Shown: positions 46,741 to 58,706 of the stretch, one piece after another | Position numbering within the stretch: position 1 is the stretch's first letter | Layout of the letters: every line of letters begins with the position of its first letter | Assembly: GCA_032622095.1 (NCBI GenBank) | Contig: CP136068.1 | Span: 128,411,989 to 128,475,988, forward strand | Source of the DNA: Siphonodentalium dalli | Taxonomy: Eukaryota > Mollusca > Scaphopoda > Gadilida > Siphonodentaliidae | Reading direction: 5' to 3' | Length of the DNA: 64,000 nt | Notes under the pieces: generated by a model | What the model was told of the DNA's origin: nothing | The model's database searches: none | The model's input: the letters and a program-made list of their open reading frames with translations, nothing else | Program-made: the position numbers and the translations under genes

Positions 46741-46889
46741 GAACGTATTTTCAACGAAATAACGGAGATCTCTGAAACGATCTACAACATGAAAAATTAT
46801 CAACTTCGGTCGAATATAAGTCAAATTCACATATTTAATGGGTGGATGGATTCGGGGAAAGTTTGGGTTATTCTTTAAAATAACTTTTT

Positions 46890-46990
46890 TCGAAAGGAAA
46901 AAAAACGCTCTTTAAAAACGCTCTTTATTATTTTTATTCTCAGTTCTGAATATCTCCGTTATTTAAGTAATGTAAATTTCTTCGGAAAAA
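46890..46990. other. AACGCTCTTT motif pair
   Basis: Two AAACGCTCTTTA motifs 13 bp apart (46906 and 46917), retained in part in the paralogue near 52697-52720. Confidence 0.7.
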
Positions 46991-48595
46991 AAACAAAGCT
47001 TTTTAAAATAAACGTTTTGTTTTTTATTTTTTTTATTTTGCTTTAATTTCTTCATATCCCCGTTATTTCGTCAATATAATCATCACGGTGTGCCTGTTAG
47101 TACATTATTATGTTTAAAGTTTTATATAACGTAATGGTGGGCTTGGTGAGCGTATACGGTACACAATTAAGTATCAACAGATGGTAAAATATGACCGTCA
47201 TTACGTATTTATATCCAGATGCTGGTCGATATTAAACGTGTAGGATGGGTGCCGTAAAATCACATGACTTTTCCCGTCAAGTGTTTATCAATAATAACAA
47301 ACGTTATAAGTTACATGTACGTGTGTCTGATCCTGGCCTGTACCAAACGTCGCCAAAATGTAACTGTGATGGGACATGAGGGACAAAGGGCTTTGGACCT
47401 ATATAACTGTTTTAGCCAGGCCGAAGCTATTCCAAAATCCCGTTTACCAGTACAATCATTCTTGCGATGTATGTCAGATTTACTCTGGGGACGATGTTGG
47501 TTCCAACACCACGAACCAGTGACATCAATGTAATTACACCTGCTTGTATATATGTCATATACATTGTGGTACTATATAATGGCTTCAAACAATACCAAGC
47601 TAATAGGATGTGTCAATTAAACAATAATCCAATATATAGTCACACCGAGAAACGTCAGGTCTTGTTGGATGTTTGGCATTGAACTCAACAGACAACAGAG
47701 GATCGGTTATATTACACAGGCGTTCGACACATATGTTTGCCAATTACTGTGTCAATACGCATTTCTATATCGCCATCTATTAGCATATAATAACCCACTT
47801 GATAGATACTAAAGAGTGTTCCAATTGTGAGCTATTTTTGTTATTTTCGACGTACTACTGATGGGTAGTTATGTGGATTTTTGAGATCTGTACCACACTA
47901 TAATGATGGTAATTTAATGTAATGTTTAATCATCTTTTGCTCGTTAATCTGAAAATTACAGTATATCATCGCGAAACTAGGTTCATACTCGACCTATAAT
48001 ATTCACATAGGTTCAAATTGAGATTATTTGATTATGAACTTGTATCCGTTATTCTGTTTCGTTTTATGGCACGGACCACAGTGAAAACACATGTGAGAAC
48101 ACATCTGGTAAGACGTGAGTTGGTTCGTGTTATTTTTCCGCCCATAATGAACTTATAACAAGTCAATATGAGTCGATAATGGCCCTAAAATGAAACACAT
48201 TGCAGTCCGTTGTGGACTCAAAAACATAGTCGTATAAGAGCGACGTATTTTATCCCAAAGGGTTAACCAGATGCATGCTGAGTTTAAACCAAAAATTGGG
48301 TACAAACAGAAACATGTTTGGTAACGAGATCTTTCACTGGTATAGATCACTACACCATACGCATGACATTTCAGATAAGTAAGCTTATACACTGATGTTG
48401 CGAAGTACTTAGACGGAAATAAAACATAATTATAAAGTACAAGTATTTTGGCAGTATTGCTATTTAGTTAGCGAATGGGAATAATTTGCAGAGCAGAATC
48501 GTGGGAACTATATTTTTTTCCGGAGGGATGCGCGCAGTGACTGTGATAACTTTCTTTCCAATAAAATATATTTGTCGCCGAAGACGGTCGCTTAT

Positions 48596-48630
48596 TTTGA
48601 CAACCCTCCCTCCCTCCCTCCCTCCCTGTT
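48596..48630. repeat. (CCCT)n microsatellite
   Basis: Six CCCT units here; about four in the paralogue at 54908. Confidence 0.9.
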
Positions 48631-49129
48631 TTTTGTTTTGTTTTTGGGAAATACACATTCGATTGATGTCTCCCCCTTTTGGCCTACATCTATATAGGCG
48701 ATTATTGTGCCTCAAAAAATTGTCACCCACATGTTTGTATTGGTTACTACTACGTTTATTGTATCGGCTTCCTGTAAATAATTATGATTTTCTAAACAGG
48801 TAGCTATACACGCATTCCAGTTGTTGTCTTTCACTCTAACCCTGTGGGATAAATGAGGCGATTATGAACCAAAAGCCCAAAACAGATCCTATTACACGCC
48901 CGTTACGTGATCGTTTTCACGAGAACAGGCTGGAAATATGACGGAGGAAATTTTGGTCGATTTTGGTTCCAAATCAGACCGGGCAACTTTAAACTGTTCC
49001 AAAGACTTAGCGCTACATTACAATGGGCATACGATACTGAGCACATGGAAGGCGGGATTGAAAAGTTCCATGCTGCGTTCATTTCCAAGCGACCCTGCAT
49101 AACACTGTTTTCAGTTTTGGGCTGGTTAA

Positions 49130-49409
49130 CCCTTTACCCAACAGAAGGGCCCTGTGCCAATGCATTCTCTTATATATGCGAGTCGACCATAGGTCGCCTC
49201 GCATATATAAGAGAATGCATTGGCTTAACACATTAAAAATTATAAAATTGTTAAAGAATGTAAGAAAAAATGGTAAAAAGTGTTAAAAAAAAGATTTTTT
49301 TTAGGCCAATGCATTCTCTTATATATGCGAGGCGACCTATGGTCGACTCGCATATATAAGAGAATGCATTGGCACAGGGCATAACTGTAACTATCACAAT
49401 GTGGTCAAG
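49130..49409. mobile_element. Double-hairpin P element without outer arms (E4)
   Basis: Hairpins at 49156-49224 and 49305-49373, each GCCAATGCATTCTCTTATAT with its complement, facing each other and bounded by CCCTGTGCC / GGCACAGGGC. The TGTGACCC outer arms are absent. It begins just where copy 1 of the segmental duplication ends. Confidence 0.85.
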
Positions 49410-50651
49410 GAGCCGGTTCCAATGATATCCATATTTGTATGGTTCTATTGAGACAGACCGAAGATGAGACGAACATACTTTGCGCTAGTTTGACAGCGTA
49501 CAACAAAATCGTGTTCTCCGATAACAATGGCAAAATTGATCTCATCCATCGTTCTCCCACGTGCTTTGTATGGGTGCGAGCTGTTGCCTACACACAAAAT
49601 GTCTGTTTTATGCACATTGGAAAGAGGATTCAGAACCTGCGTTAAAAACACACAGGCTGTTCCATCCCGGACTAGGACAAATGTTGCCCTGGGTCTTCTT
49701 GGACTCTTACCTATTGAGCGAGAGATAGACATTCGAAAACTGTGCTTCCTCGAAAACCTAGTTCACATTCCACGTAACCATGACGTTCCACTGAGGATTT
49801 TCCTAGTGAAAACATATCAGTATATGCTGTTCGATAGACTTGCTTCCGGTTTTGTATCTGAAATATTTCTTATTCTAGAAAAATACGATCTAAAACATTA
49901 CCTTCTAGAATTTCTAGACACTGGATCGTTCCCAGAGAAGGCACAGTGGAAGTTTTTAGTAAAGTCGCGGGTGTCAGACCTGTATACGAATCACTGGCAA
50001 ACATCTGTATCACAAGATCATGATTTGTCGACATTCTATACGTGCCACCAGAACCCTAGAAAACCATGGACAATCTGGCAGATACTCTCTGCCTATAGAC
50101 AGTACGAGCTCCAGCTCAAACACCTTGCGCTGTTGTTGAACAAAACAACGTACGTCAACAACAAACTGTGTCGTTCTTGTGGACAAACTTATCCAAATGA
50201 ACTGGTACACGTTCTGTTCGCATGCCAATGGATAGCGCTGCTGCACTTTCGGAACATATATTGGGACATAATTGTGAACAAATATGGAGTGAACATTTAC
50301 CTTTTATTGAGCAATCTAACTGATGATCAATTTATCTCGCTGATTTTAGGGAATGAGGATACTTGCGTAGACTCGGAATTGTTTTCGGTGTATAGCAATT
50401 TCATTGTGGACACATCGACATTCCTAATGCATGCCTGCAAGTTAGTTACCGGTAACTGAATGTAGCTGTACCGTGACTGTAAATAGCTGATTAACTCCAT
50501 TAGTGCACGAGGCTTCAGTACAGTGACACTTGTTGACCATACCACAATATGTATATATTTATCATTTATGTGTAAGACTGTACATTATTTGTATAATATC
50601 CATATATGAACATACAATACCCTCCTCGATGGAGGCTAATAAAGAATATAT
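49410..50651 (+). mobile_element. 5'-truncated LINE with intact C-terminal ORF
   Basis: Open for 310 codons (49527-50459) with further related sequence from about 49440. The reading ends with Cys-x2-Cys, His and Cys (encoded near 50170-50225), the RT-terminal zinc motif of jockey/CR1-type LINEs. Upstream, a Leu-Pro-Arg-Ala-Leu-Tyr-Gly-Cys-Glu block corresponds to the conserved region after the RT thumb. The 3' UTR ends ATGGAGGCTAATAAAGAATA. No catalytic RT motifs remain. The long open frame suggests a fairly recent insertion. Its 3' end coincides with the left border of segmental copy 2. Confidence 0.75.
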
Positions 50652-50671
50652 AGCAGTAAAGATTGCGCGTC

Positions 50672-50803
50672 AGTGCATTCTATTATATATGCGAGTCTCT
50701 CACGTGGAACCTCGCATATAAAAAGAGAATGCACTGGCTTACAAGGTAAATATAAATAGTGTTAGGCCAATGTATTATCTTATGTAAAATAATGCATTGG
50801 CAC
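50672..50803. repeat. P-type hairpins, second one loop-deleted
   Basis: 50672-50737 matches 43533-43598. 50766-50803 matches 43627-43695 but has lost about 33 bp of stem and loop. Confidence 0.8.
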
Positions 50804-50933
50804 GTGTTTTTGCAAAAATTCAAGAAGCTCCAGTCATGGAATGGCTAATTGCTCTCAGTTCAAGTCAGGCCGGTAACTTTTCCAGAATTTGACACAAAAG
50901 TATTGGGACTAAATACCTGTCATGTTAACCATA

Positions 50934-51392
50934 TGTGATCCGCCATATCAAATCCAGTCGTAAGTCGGGATTTGTTTACCCTGTGCCAATGCATTCTCTT
51001 ATATATGCGAGTCGACCATAGGTCGGCTCGCATATATAAGAGAATGCATTGGCCTAACAATTTTTTACAATTTTAATTAAAAATAATTTTATTCTTTAAC
51101 AATTTTATAATTTCACCCATACAGAGCCACAGACAAACATGAGCAGACGACACTCTTCTATATGCTTCTATATATGTGTGGGGCTCACTGCAGGGTAATG
51201 GATATTTTTTATTTTATGTCCTAAAAATTGTAAGAAACATTTTTTTTTTTTAAATGATAAAAAATTGTTAGGCCAATGCATTCTCTTATATATGCGATGC
51301 GACCTATGGTCGACTCGCATATATAAGAGAATGCATTGGCACAGGGTAAACAAAATCCCGACTTATGACTGGATTTGATATGGCGGGTCACA
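50934..51392. mobile_element. Double-hairpin MITE (family P), copy E3, complete
   Basis: 459 bp, complete paralogue of E2. Hairpins at 50985-51053 and 51272-51340. Serves as the empty site for the 44092-45365 insertion. Confidence 0.9.
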
Positions 51393-52396
51393 TATTTAAA
51401 TTGATGTGAAACACTCCATTAGGGTGGTCAAATAGAAATGGAGAATAATCTTGCTCAAAGTAGTTATTGTTACAAATAATATATCCAAATTTACAATACA
51501 CACCGTCATTCGTATAATATTTAAAATTATATAATTGAATGCAGTGACTCTCGAAGGTGAAATCGTTTTCTTTAGTTTATCGCAGATAGTTGCGTCCCGA
51601 ATCGAGAAGTAAATATTTACAATTGAGAGTAATTCAGACAATGTTTTCTATTGGAGTTGTACGGTCGATTTGCTTGAGATTTTCAGCGATGTTACTAAAA
51701 TGCTACATTATTCCAGTTGGCCCAGCGCCGCATAATAACTTGTCAGATTCACGCACCCAAACAAGTCGATGATATGTCTTTAATGCAGTATACTGATAGC
51801 GCCGTATGTCAAACGATTAATGTATGTCGTTTTTTTTATGAATCGCCGGGGACGTAACTCTGTTTTATTTCCCATTAAGGAACTTTGAATGACTATACAA
51901 CTATTGAAAATAATACAAACACAATGACATTCTGTCGCGCGAGGAGAGTCAACTGAATGATCTATTATGGCAACGGACTGGGATATAGCACTGTATTGAT
52001 CTGGTTTGAGTACACGTGTTATTATAGTGTATTCACGCTAACGATTAAATATAATAGTATCATACGTACTATTCAAAATGTTAATTTTAGATACACATTA
52101 TAAATGGTTAAATCGCTGTTATTTGGAACAGTCAATCGAACGTGTGCGGATTTAACCTGTGAAGGTAAGCATGATCGGATATTGATAACTTTAAAACAGA
52201 CGATATTAGATCACCCGATTCGCATAGCATTATCAGATATAAATACGTATAATAACTGTCATTGTTTACCATCTATATATAGATAATTTCTACCGTATAT
52301 ACGCACATCGACCTCACCACTGTGTTATATGCATCTTAATAATGGTCATGCCATACGGACACAGTATCGGACTGGTGATAACCCAATAATGCCATA

Positions 52397-52537
52397 TACA
52401 GTAATGCCCAAAGTAATTGACCACTTAACCACAGCAGAATTATGGGTAATTTTTCAGGATTTAGTCGGAAATATGGCTTGTTGCCATTTATCGGAAAGCT
52501 CTCGGTTAAGTGGTCAATTACTTTGGGCATTACTGTA
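52397..52537. mobile_element. Tc1/mariner-type foldback MITE, copy 2 (body inverted)
   Basis: 141 bp at the paralogous site of 46565-46740. Outer ends are identical, but the internal segment TCGGAAATATGGCTTGTTGC is the reverse complement of the copy 1 internal segment, and one arm is shortened. Confidence 0.85.
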
Positions 52538-53101
52538 GAACGTATTTTCAACGAAATAACGGAGATCTCTGAAACGATATACAACACCAAAAATTATCAA
52601 CTTCGGTCGTATATAAGTCAAATTCACATACGTAATTGGTGGATGGATTCGGGGAATGTTTGGGCTATTCTTAAAAATAACTTTATTCGAAAGGAAAAAA
52701 CACTCTTTAAAAACGCTCTTTATTATTTTTATTCTCAGTTCTGAATATCTCCGTTATTTAAGTAATGTAAATTTCTTCGGAAAAAACAACGCTTTTTAAA
52801 ATAAACGTTTTGTTTTTAATTCTTTTAATTTTGCTTTAATTTCTTCATATCCCCGTTATTTCGTCAATATAATCATCACGGTGTGCCTGTTAGTACAGTA
52901 TTATATTTAAAGTTTTATATAACGTAATGGTGGGCTTGATCGGCGTATACGGTACACAATTAAGTATCAACAGATGGTAAAATATGACCGTCATTACGTA
53001 TTTATATCCAGACGCTGGTCGATATCAAACGTGTAGGATGGGTGCCGTAAAATCACATGACTTTTCCCGTCAAGTGTTTATCAATAATAAGAAACGTTAT
53101 A

Positions 53102-53608
53102 TAAGGATTAACTGTCATGTGGACTGTTTTTATGGAGATGTAACGGTGAGGTAAGTGGAGATAACTTGTGTAAAACTCGAAGGGTTTTACATACAAGTTA
53201 TGTCCACTTACCTCACCGTTACATGTCCATAAAAATAGTCCACATGACAGTTAATCCTTATATTTATATACATTTAGCGAAAAGGCCACTTTTGTAAATA
53301 TATTTAAATCGAAAAGTGTATCGTGACAAGATCAGCCCAAAATACCCTATAGCACCCTTGGCAAACGTTAATAGGAACAATTTCTCTTCATGTTGAAACC
53401 CGATGATGTATTAAGTCAATCCTGTGCCAGTCAAAATGCGCCCAAAGCATTACGCGTTCGTCTTTCCAAACCTAATGACGTATCGATGGTGTTATTAGCT
53501 TGGTGTTATGAGGCGTTGCGCATTCACCGAGAAATAACTGCAACTAGCCACGTGGGCGCCGACCAATCAGAATGCTGGATTTAGTGATGACAACACTTAG
53601 TGTGTAAA
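53102..53608. mobile_element. Hairpin-headed element H, copy a (507 bp)
   Basis: Absent from segmental copy 1, whose site reads ACGTTATAAGTTAC; here TATA flanks both sides, a 4-bp duplication. The left 159 bp (to 53260) is a nearly perfect hairpin starting TAAGGATTAACTGTCATGTG. The right part holds AATGCGCCCAAA, CACGTGGGCGCCGACCAATC and AATGCTGGATTTAGTGAT and ends GTGTAAA. Left and right ends are not inverted repeats of each other. A 64-codon ORF inside is not conserved as protein in copy b. Confidence 0.9.
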
Positions 53609-55424
53609 TATAAGTTACATGTACGTGTGTCTGATCCTGGCCTGTACCAAACGTCGCCAAAATGTAACTGTGATGGGACATGAGGGACAAAGGGCTTTGG
53701 ACCTATATAACTGTTTTAGCCAGGCCGAAACTATTCCAAAATCCCGTTTACCAGTACAATCATTCTTGCGATGTATGTCAGATTTACTCTGGGGACGACG
53801 TTGGTTCCAACACCATGAACCAGTGACATCAATGTAATTACACCTGCTTGTATATATGTCATATACATTGTGGTACTATAGAATGGCTTCAAACAATACC
53901 AAGCTAATAGGATGTGTCAATTAAACAATAATCCAATATATAGTCACACCGAGAAACGTCAGGTCTTGTTGGATGTTTGGCATTGAACTCAACAGACAAC
54001 AGAGGATCGGTTATATTACACAGGCGTTCGACACATATGTTTGCCAATTACTGTGTCAATACGCATATCTATATCGCCATCTATTAGCATATAATAACCC
54101 ACTTGATAGATACTAAAGAGTGTTCCAATTGTGAGCTATTTTTGTTATTTTAGACGTACTACTGATGGGTAGTTATGTGGATTTTTGAGATCTGTACCAC
54201 ACTATAATGATGGTAATTTAATGTAATGTTTAATTATCTTTTGCTCGTTAATCTGAAAATTGCAGTATATCATCGCGAAACTAGGTTCATACTCGACCTA
54301 TATTATTCACATAGGTTCAAATTGAGATTATTTGATTATGAACTTGTATCCGTTATTCTGTTTCGTTTTATGGCACGGACCACAGTGAAAACACATGTGA
54401 GAACACATCTGGTAAGACGTGAGTTGGTTCGTGTTATTTTTCCGCCCATAATGAACTTATAACAAGTCAATATGAGTCGATAATGGCCCTAAAATGAAAC
54501 ACATTGCAGTCCGTTGTGGACTCAAAAACATAGTCGTATAAGAGCGACGTATTTTATCCCAAAGGGTTAACCAGATGCATGCTGAGTTTAAACCAAAAAT
54601 TGGGTACAAACAGAAACATGTTTGGTAACGAGATCTTTCACTGGTATAGATCACTACACCATACCGCATGACATTTCAGATAAGTAAGCTTATACACTGA
54701 TGTTGCGAAGTACTTAGACGGAAATAAAACATAATTATAAAGTACAAGTATTTTGGCAGTATTGCTATTTAGTTAGCGAATGGGAATAATTTGCAGAGCA
54801 GAATCGTGGGAACTATATTTTTTTCCGGAGGGATGCGCGCAGTGACTGTGATAACTTTCTTTCCAATAAAATATATTTGTCGCCGAAGACGGTCGCTTAT
54901 TTTGACAACCCTCCCTCCCTCCCTGTTTTTTGTTTTGTTTTTGGGAAATACACATTCGATTGATGTCTCCCCCTTTTGGCCTACATCTATATAGGCGATT
55001 ATTGTGCCTCAAAAAATTGTCACCCACATGTTTGTATTGGTTACTACTACGTTTATTGTATCGGCTTCCTGTAAATAATTATGATTTTCTAAACAGGTAG
55101 CTATACACGCATTCCAGTTGTTGTCTTTCACTCTAACCCTGTGGGATAAATGAGGCGATTATGAACCAAAAACCCAAAACAGATCCTATTACACGCCCGT
55201 TACGTGATCGTTTTCACGAGAACAGGCTGCAAATATGACGGAGGAAATTTTGGTCAATTTTGGTACCAAATCAGACCGGGCAACTTTAAACTGTCCCAAA
55301 GACTTAGCGCTATATTGAAATGGACATACGATACTGAGCACATGGAAGGCGGGATTGAAAAGTTCCATGCTGCGTTCATTTCCAAGCGACCCTGCATAAA
55401 ACTGTTTTCAGTTTTGGGCTGGTT

Positions 55425-55802
55425 AAAGGAAACAGCACGGCCATGGTTCTCTCTACTACCAAAATAGCGAGAATACGCGTCGACTCCCCCGTAAGTGTGT
55501 AAGATAAAAAACCAGTATGACACACATGTCAATGTGCTGATCGTCTGGACGTCAAATCCCACGATACTCGACACGATTCCAGGTACCAGCAAAATGTAAA
55601 GATCTAAAGTGTCGAAGATTGAGAGGCAAATGAAACTTACATACATCGGTGTTTTCTGCATCGTCTTCCTCTTGAACACCACTATCACTAGAATGTTCCC
55701 GATAGTTCCAGAAATGAGGATTACGGAACCCACGGTCCTCCATAACCAATCTGCAACGAGCGCGATGCTTTCAACGTTCCCGCTTCTTTCCGTGGAGTTC
55801 AT
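55425..55802 (-). pseudogene. Rhodopsin-type GPCR fragment (TM1-TM3), frameshifted
   Basis: On the minus strand from ATG at 55802: short N-terminus with an Asn-Ser-Thr glycosylation site, TM1 with Gly-Asn (residues about 20-43), TM2 with Leu-Ser-x3-Asp and a Pro, and TM3 preceded by a Cys for the extracellular disulfide. At the run of five C (55486-55490; G on the coding strand) the reading must move by one base. The other frame continues with a TM3 end holding Val-Val-Glu-Arg (the E/DRY position) and Val-Leu-Phe-Pro-Leu of intracellular loop 2, then stops a few codons past 55425. TM4-TM7 are absent. Family subtype cannot be named. It could be a dead fragment, or a single-base homopolymer sequencing error plus a missed intron; the stop argues for a pseudogene. 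Confidence 0.7.
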
Positions 55803-55839
55803 CTTTTGCTGCACGTAGACAGCCGGACTTCCAAACATA

Positions 55840-56147
55840 CTGAGTCTGTTGTATCTGTTGTTCCACACACGCTGAGTATGTTGTACCTTGTACCCGTTGT
55901 TCCACACAAGCTGAGTCTGTTGTACCTGTTGTTCCACACAGGCTGAGTCTGTTGTACCACACAGGCTGAGTCTGTTGTACCTGTTGTTCCACACACGATG
56001 AGTCCGTTGTACATGTTGTTCCACACACGATGAGTCCGTTGTACCTGTTGTTCCACACACGATGAGTCCGTTGTACCTGTTGTTCCACACACGCTGATTC
56101 TGCTGTACCTGTTGTTCCCCACACCCTGAATATGCTGTACATGCTGT
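55840..56147. repeat. 32-bp minisatellite
   Basis: About 9.6 units of a 32-bp repeat such as CGATGAGTCCGTTGTACCTG plus TTGTTCCACACA. Because 32 is not a multiple of 3 and the unit has no stop, all three minus-strand frames stay open and rotate. One frame runs into the GPCR start codon, making an artefactual 306-codon ORF. Confidence 0.9.
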
Positions 56148-56989
56148 TTGTGGAGCACTTGTTTCTTCATTCATATATAGTGATCACTCTGTCACCAGAT
56201 GAGTGTTTCTGTATCGCAACTGTCGTATTCCCATGACAATATTTAAGATTGTTAAGATAGTTTCAAGTATGCTCAAGTCTTGATATATATATAAGAGAAA
56301 TAATTGAGTCGTAATTAATTCGAAACTTCAAGTACATCGAGGGTTGTGTATGTATTCCATTTGATGTTAGTGGGTACAAGGCGAAATCAACAAAGATAAT
56401 TAGTTTAGATACACATATATTGCGCGGGATGGGAATTGATCACTGTATATGGTGATATCAAAATGCAATATCAAGGATTGGGGGCAAGGGTTGTGTGAGT
56501 TTTTAATTATCATCAACACCATGGCGAAATATTCGATATCATTTCCATGAAAGATATATGTGTAACTCGCCTGATAATAGAGTTGAGAAATCGGCTTCTG
56601 TTAAAGGGATACTGTACGCTAAACCCGATCATTTTTGGGACCATCTCCTTTTATACTCAACAGAATATATGCAACAAATGAATGAATTTGAGCCATGTCT
56701 TAGTGCAAAACACTCATGTGCTATATGAACGATGCAAATAACATCAAAAATACACTTATTTGCCATATTAACAATACAAACAACATGGTAATTATAATGA
56801 TGGAGCTATAAATATTCTTTCTCATAATACTTACCATTGTGTGTGTATAGTTCATAGAGACCATGTATGACACCACTGTATATGTGAATTTCTGATTCCC
56901 AACATTTAAAAAACATATTTTCTTGGTCTTAGTAAACATTTTCCTAAATATATAACATGCTACTGTGTGTTTTTGCTTGCTCACAATAT
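56148..56989. other. Spacer with M3-type MITE end
   Basis: TTAAAGGGATACTGTACGCT at 56601 and the following 70 bp (GGGACCATCTCC, ACAGAATATAT) match 63849-63925. The right end of this family was not identified. No gene. Confidence 0.5.
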
Positions 56990-58072
56990 GAATACCCTGA
57001 TTCCCGTCCCCATATAAATATGACCGTTTAGAAGATATAAAATGGCGATTAAAACATTCTTACAAATGTTAGTGCCCTCTCCCACTCAAACAACACCAAA
57101 TGTGGGGTATTTAACACACGTGATTTGATTCCTCGTATCATTGGAGAAGAACGTATGGATTTGGTGGAAATTAGTGCTAAACATATTTGTATAAGGTTTG
57201 GTCCCTCTTCCGTCCGCCATATGCATTCATGACTCGAACTGCGCTACTTTTGACATATGTAAAGCACGTCCATTGGACGCCTGATATCATGGTGATAATA
57301 TACGTGTATAAGTTTGGTGGAAATCGGCAATTAAACAAATTCTTATCAAATATTGTGCATCTCTCACCCAAACGGTACCAATTTGGTGTATTTAAGCCAC
57401 ACGGTTAGATTCCTCGTATCACGGAGAAGAATATGTATCAATATGGTGGAAATCGGTGCTAAAAATATTTGTTATCAGTTGTTGTGTGTCTCTCCCCATC
57501 CATGCACCCTGACTCGAACGGCACCACTTTTGACATCTTTAAACCACACAATTAGACTCCTGATATTACGGAGATATTTATTTATAAGTTTGGTGGTAAT
57601 CCGCGACTAAACAAATTCTTATCACAGTTAGTGTGCCCAGTTAGTGCCCCCGCCCACATCTATCACCCAAACGGCACCAATTTTGCGTCTTTAAACCACA
57701 CGATTAGATTCCTCGTATCGTGAAGAAGTATGTGTACCAATTTGGTGGAAATCGACGCTAAATCGAACGGCGCCACTACTTTTGGCATTTTTAAATCACA
57801 CCATTAGATTCTTCATATCATGGATACCATTATGTATAAGCTTGGTGGAAATCGGCGACAACATTTGTTTCTGCCCATCCACTTTTTCTGCCCCTGCCAA
57901 CAACCGTGTCACCTTAGAAAATTATAACACGCACCATTATCTTCCTCGGAAAAAAATTACCCCTGATAGGCCCCTTTTGTGCAATTTATAGATGGTCCCA
58001 CGTGAATTTCTATAGCACACATACCTGACAGACATACAGATATTCGCAAATATAGATATAGATAATGCTATC
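56990..58072 (-). mobile_element. Helitron-like repeat family G, copy 3 (partial)
   Basis: Minus-strand orientation. The 5' end is at 58072-58030 (TATCTATATCTATATTTGCG reversed), with six monomers anchored by GGTGGAAAT at 57163, 57317, 57443, 57592 (GGTGGTAAT), 57745 and 57845. The CTAG-terminated tail is missing. Confidence 0.7.
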
Positions 58073-58176
58073 GGGTCGGGTGATTAAAAATCGCATGATG
58101 GCTTGTAGACCAACATAATACCTTTTGAAGACAACTTGGCAAGTTACCCCAATGTTTCAGATGTTTTCGATGATCT

Positions 58177-58706
58177 TTAAAGATACGGGCGGCGTTGGTG
58201 GTGGGTATGCTGTTAAAATATTCACCTCCGTCAAAAACCGCAATAAGCAGAAATAATAGTAAAATATAGACATACTTTAATTTTTCTTATTCCAATCAGA
58301 AATATGGCATTAACAGTATGTTTTGTCAATTTTTCCCCTTTGTTATGTAAACAAAAGCAAAAAACGCTACGCTACCTGGCTTTTGTTTAGATCCGGATAT
58401 GGTAAACATAAAGAGCGTTATTTCTTACTGTTTTCCTGATATGGAAATACTAAAGAGCGTTCATATCAATTGTGTGTGATTAACCAATAGAATTGCGCTG
58501 TGTTATGTAAACAGAAGCACAACTTCTGTAACACGAGCAGGCTCTTGTTTACGTACACCGTCGTACGTCTTGGCGACAATATACTATTTACGCGTTGATT
58601 GTGTTTGGCATATGAGCAAAACTATATATATTTTAATATTCCTTCTGTTGATGGCGATTTGAACCAATATGAATATTTCTGCAACGAACGCAACCCTTGT
58701 CTTTAA
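58177..58706 (+). mobile_element. TTAA-flanked MITE, family M1 copy d
   Basis: About 530 bp, the most diverged copy, with TTAAAGATACGGGCGGCGTT at the left, CTTTAA at the right, and both AAAGAGCGTT motifs (58412, 58452). A small internal duplication holds a second TGTTATGTAAACA. Confidence 0.85.

Larger units (their letters stand above)
43513..49129 (+). repeat. Segmental duplication, copy 1
   Basis: Runs parallel to 50652-55426 from AGCAGTAAAGATTGCGCGTC to TTTTGGGCTGGTTAA with scattered substitutions. Differences: a 1274-bp TIR insertion at 44092-45365 only here; the 507-bp element 53102-53608 only in copy 2; a (CCCT) tract with more units here; a hairpin loop at 43627 kept here but deleted in copy 2. 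No convincing host ORF lies inside except the last 45 bp, which encode a GPCR intracellular-loop stub on the minus strand. Confidence 0.95.
50652..55426 (+). repeat. Segmental duplication, copy 2
   Basis: Direct paralogue of 43513-49129. It continues on the right into a longer GPCR exon that copy 1 lacks, so copy 2 keeps the original right flank while the LINE abuts its left end. Confidence 0.95.

Noticed and set aside
48907-49236. 109-codon plus-strand ORF in segmental copy 1
   Set aside because: Opposite strand to the GPCR stub and running into a P hairpin; not conserved in length in copy 2.
53390-53584. Small ORF in element H
   Set aside because: The counterpart in copy b (59222-59323) diverges and stops early, so there is no sign of protein conservation.
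55254-56174. 306-codon minus-strand ORF as one receptor gene
   Set aside because: It strings together duplication-border sequence, a frameshifted TM3 and the 32-bp minisatellite; only 55425-55802 carries GPCR features.
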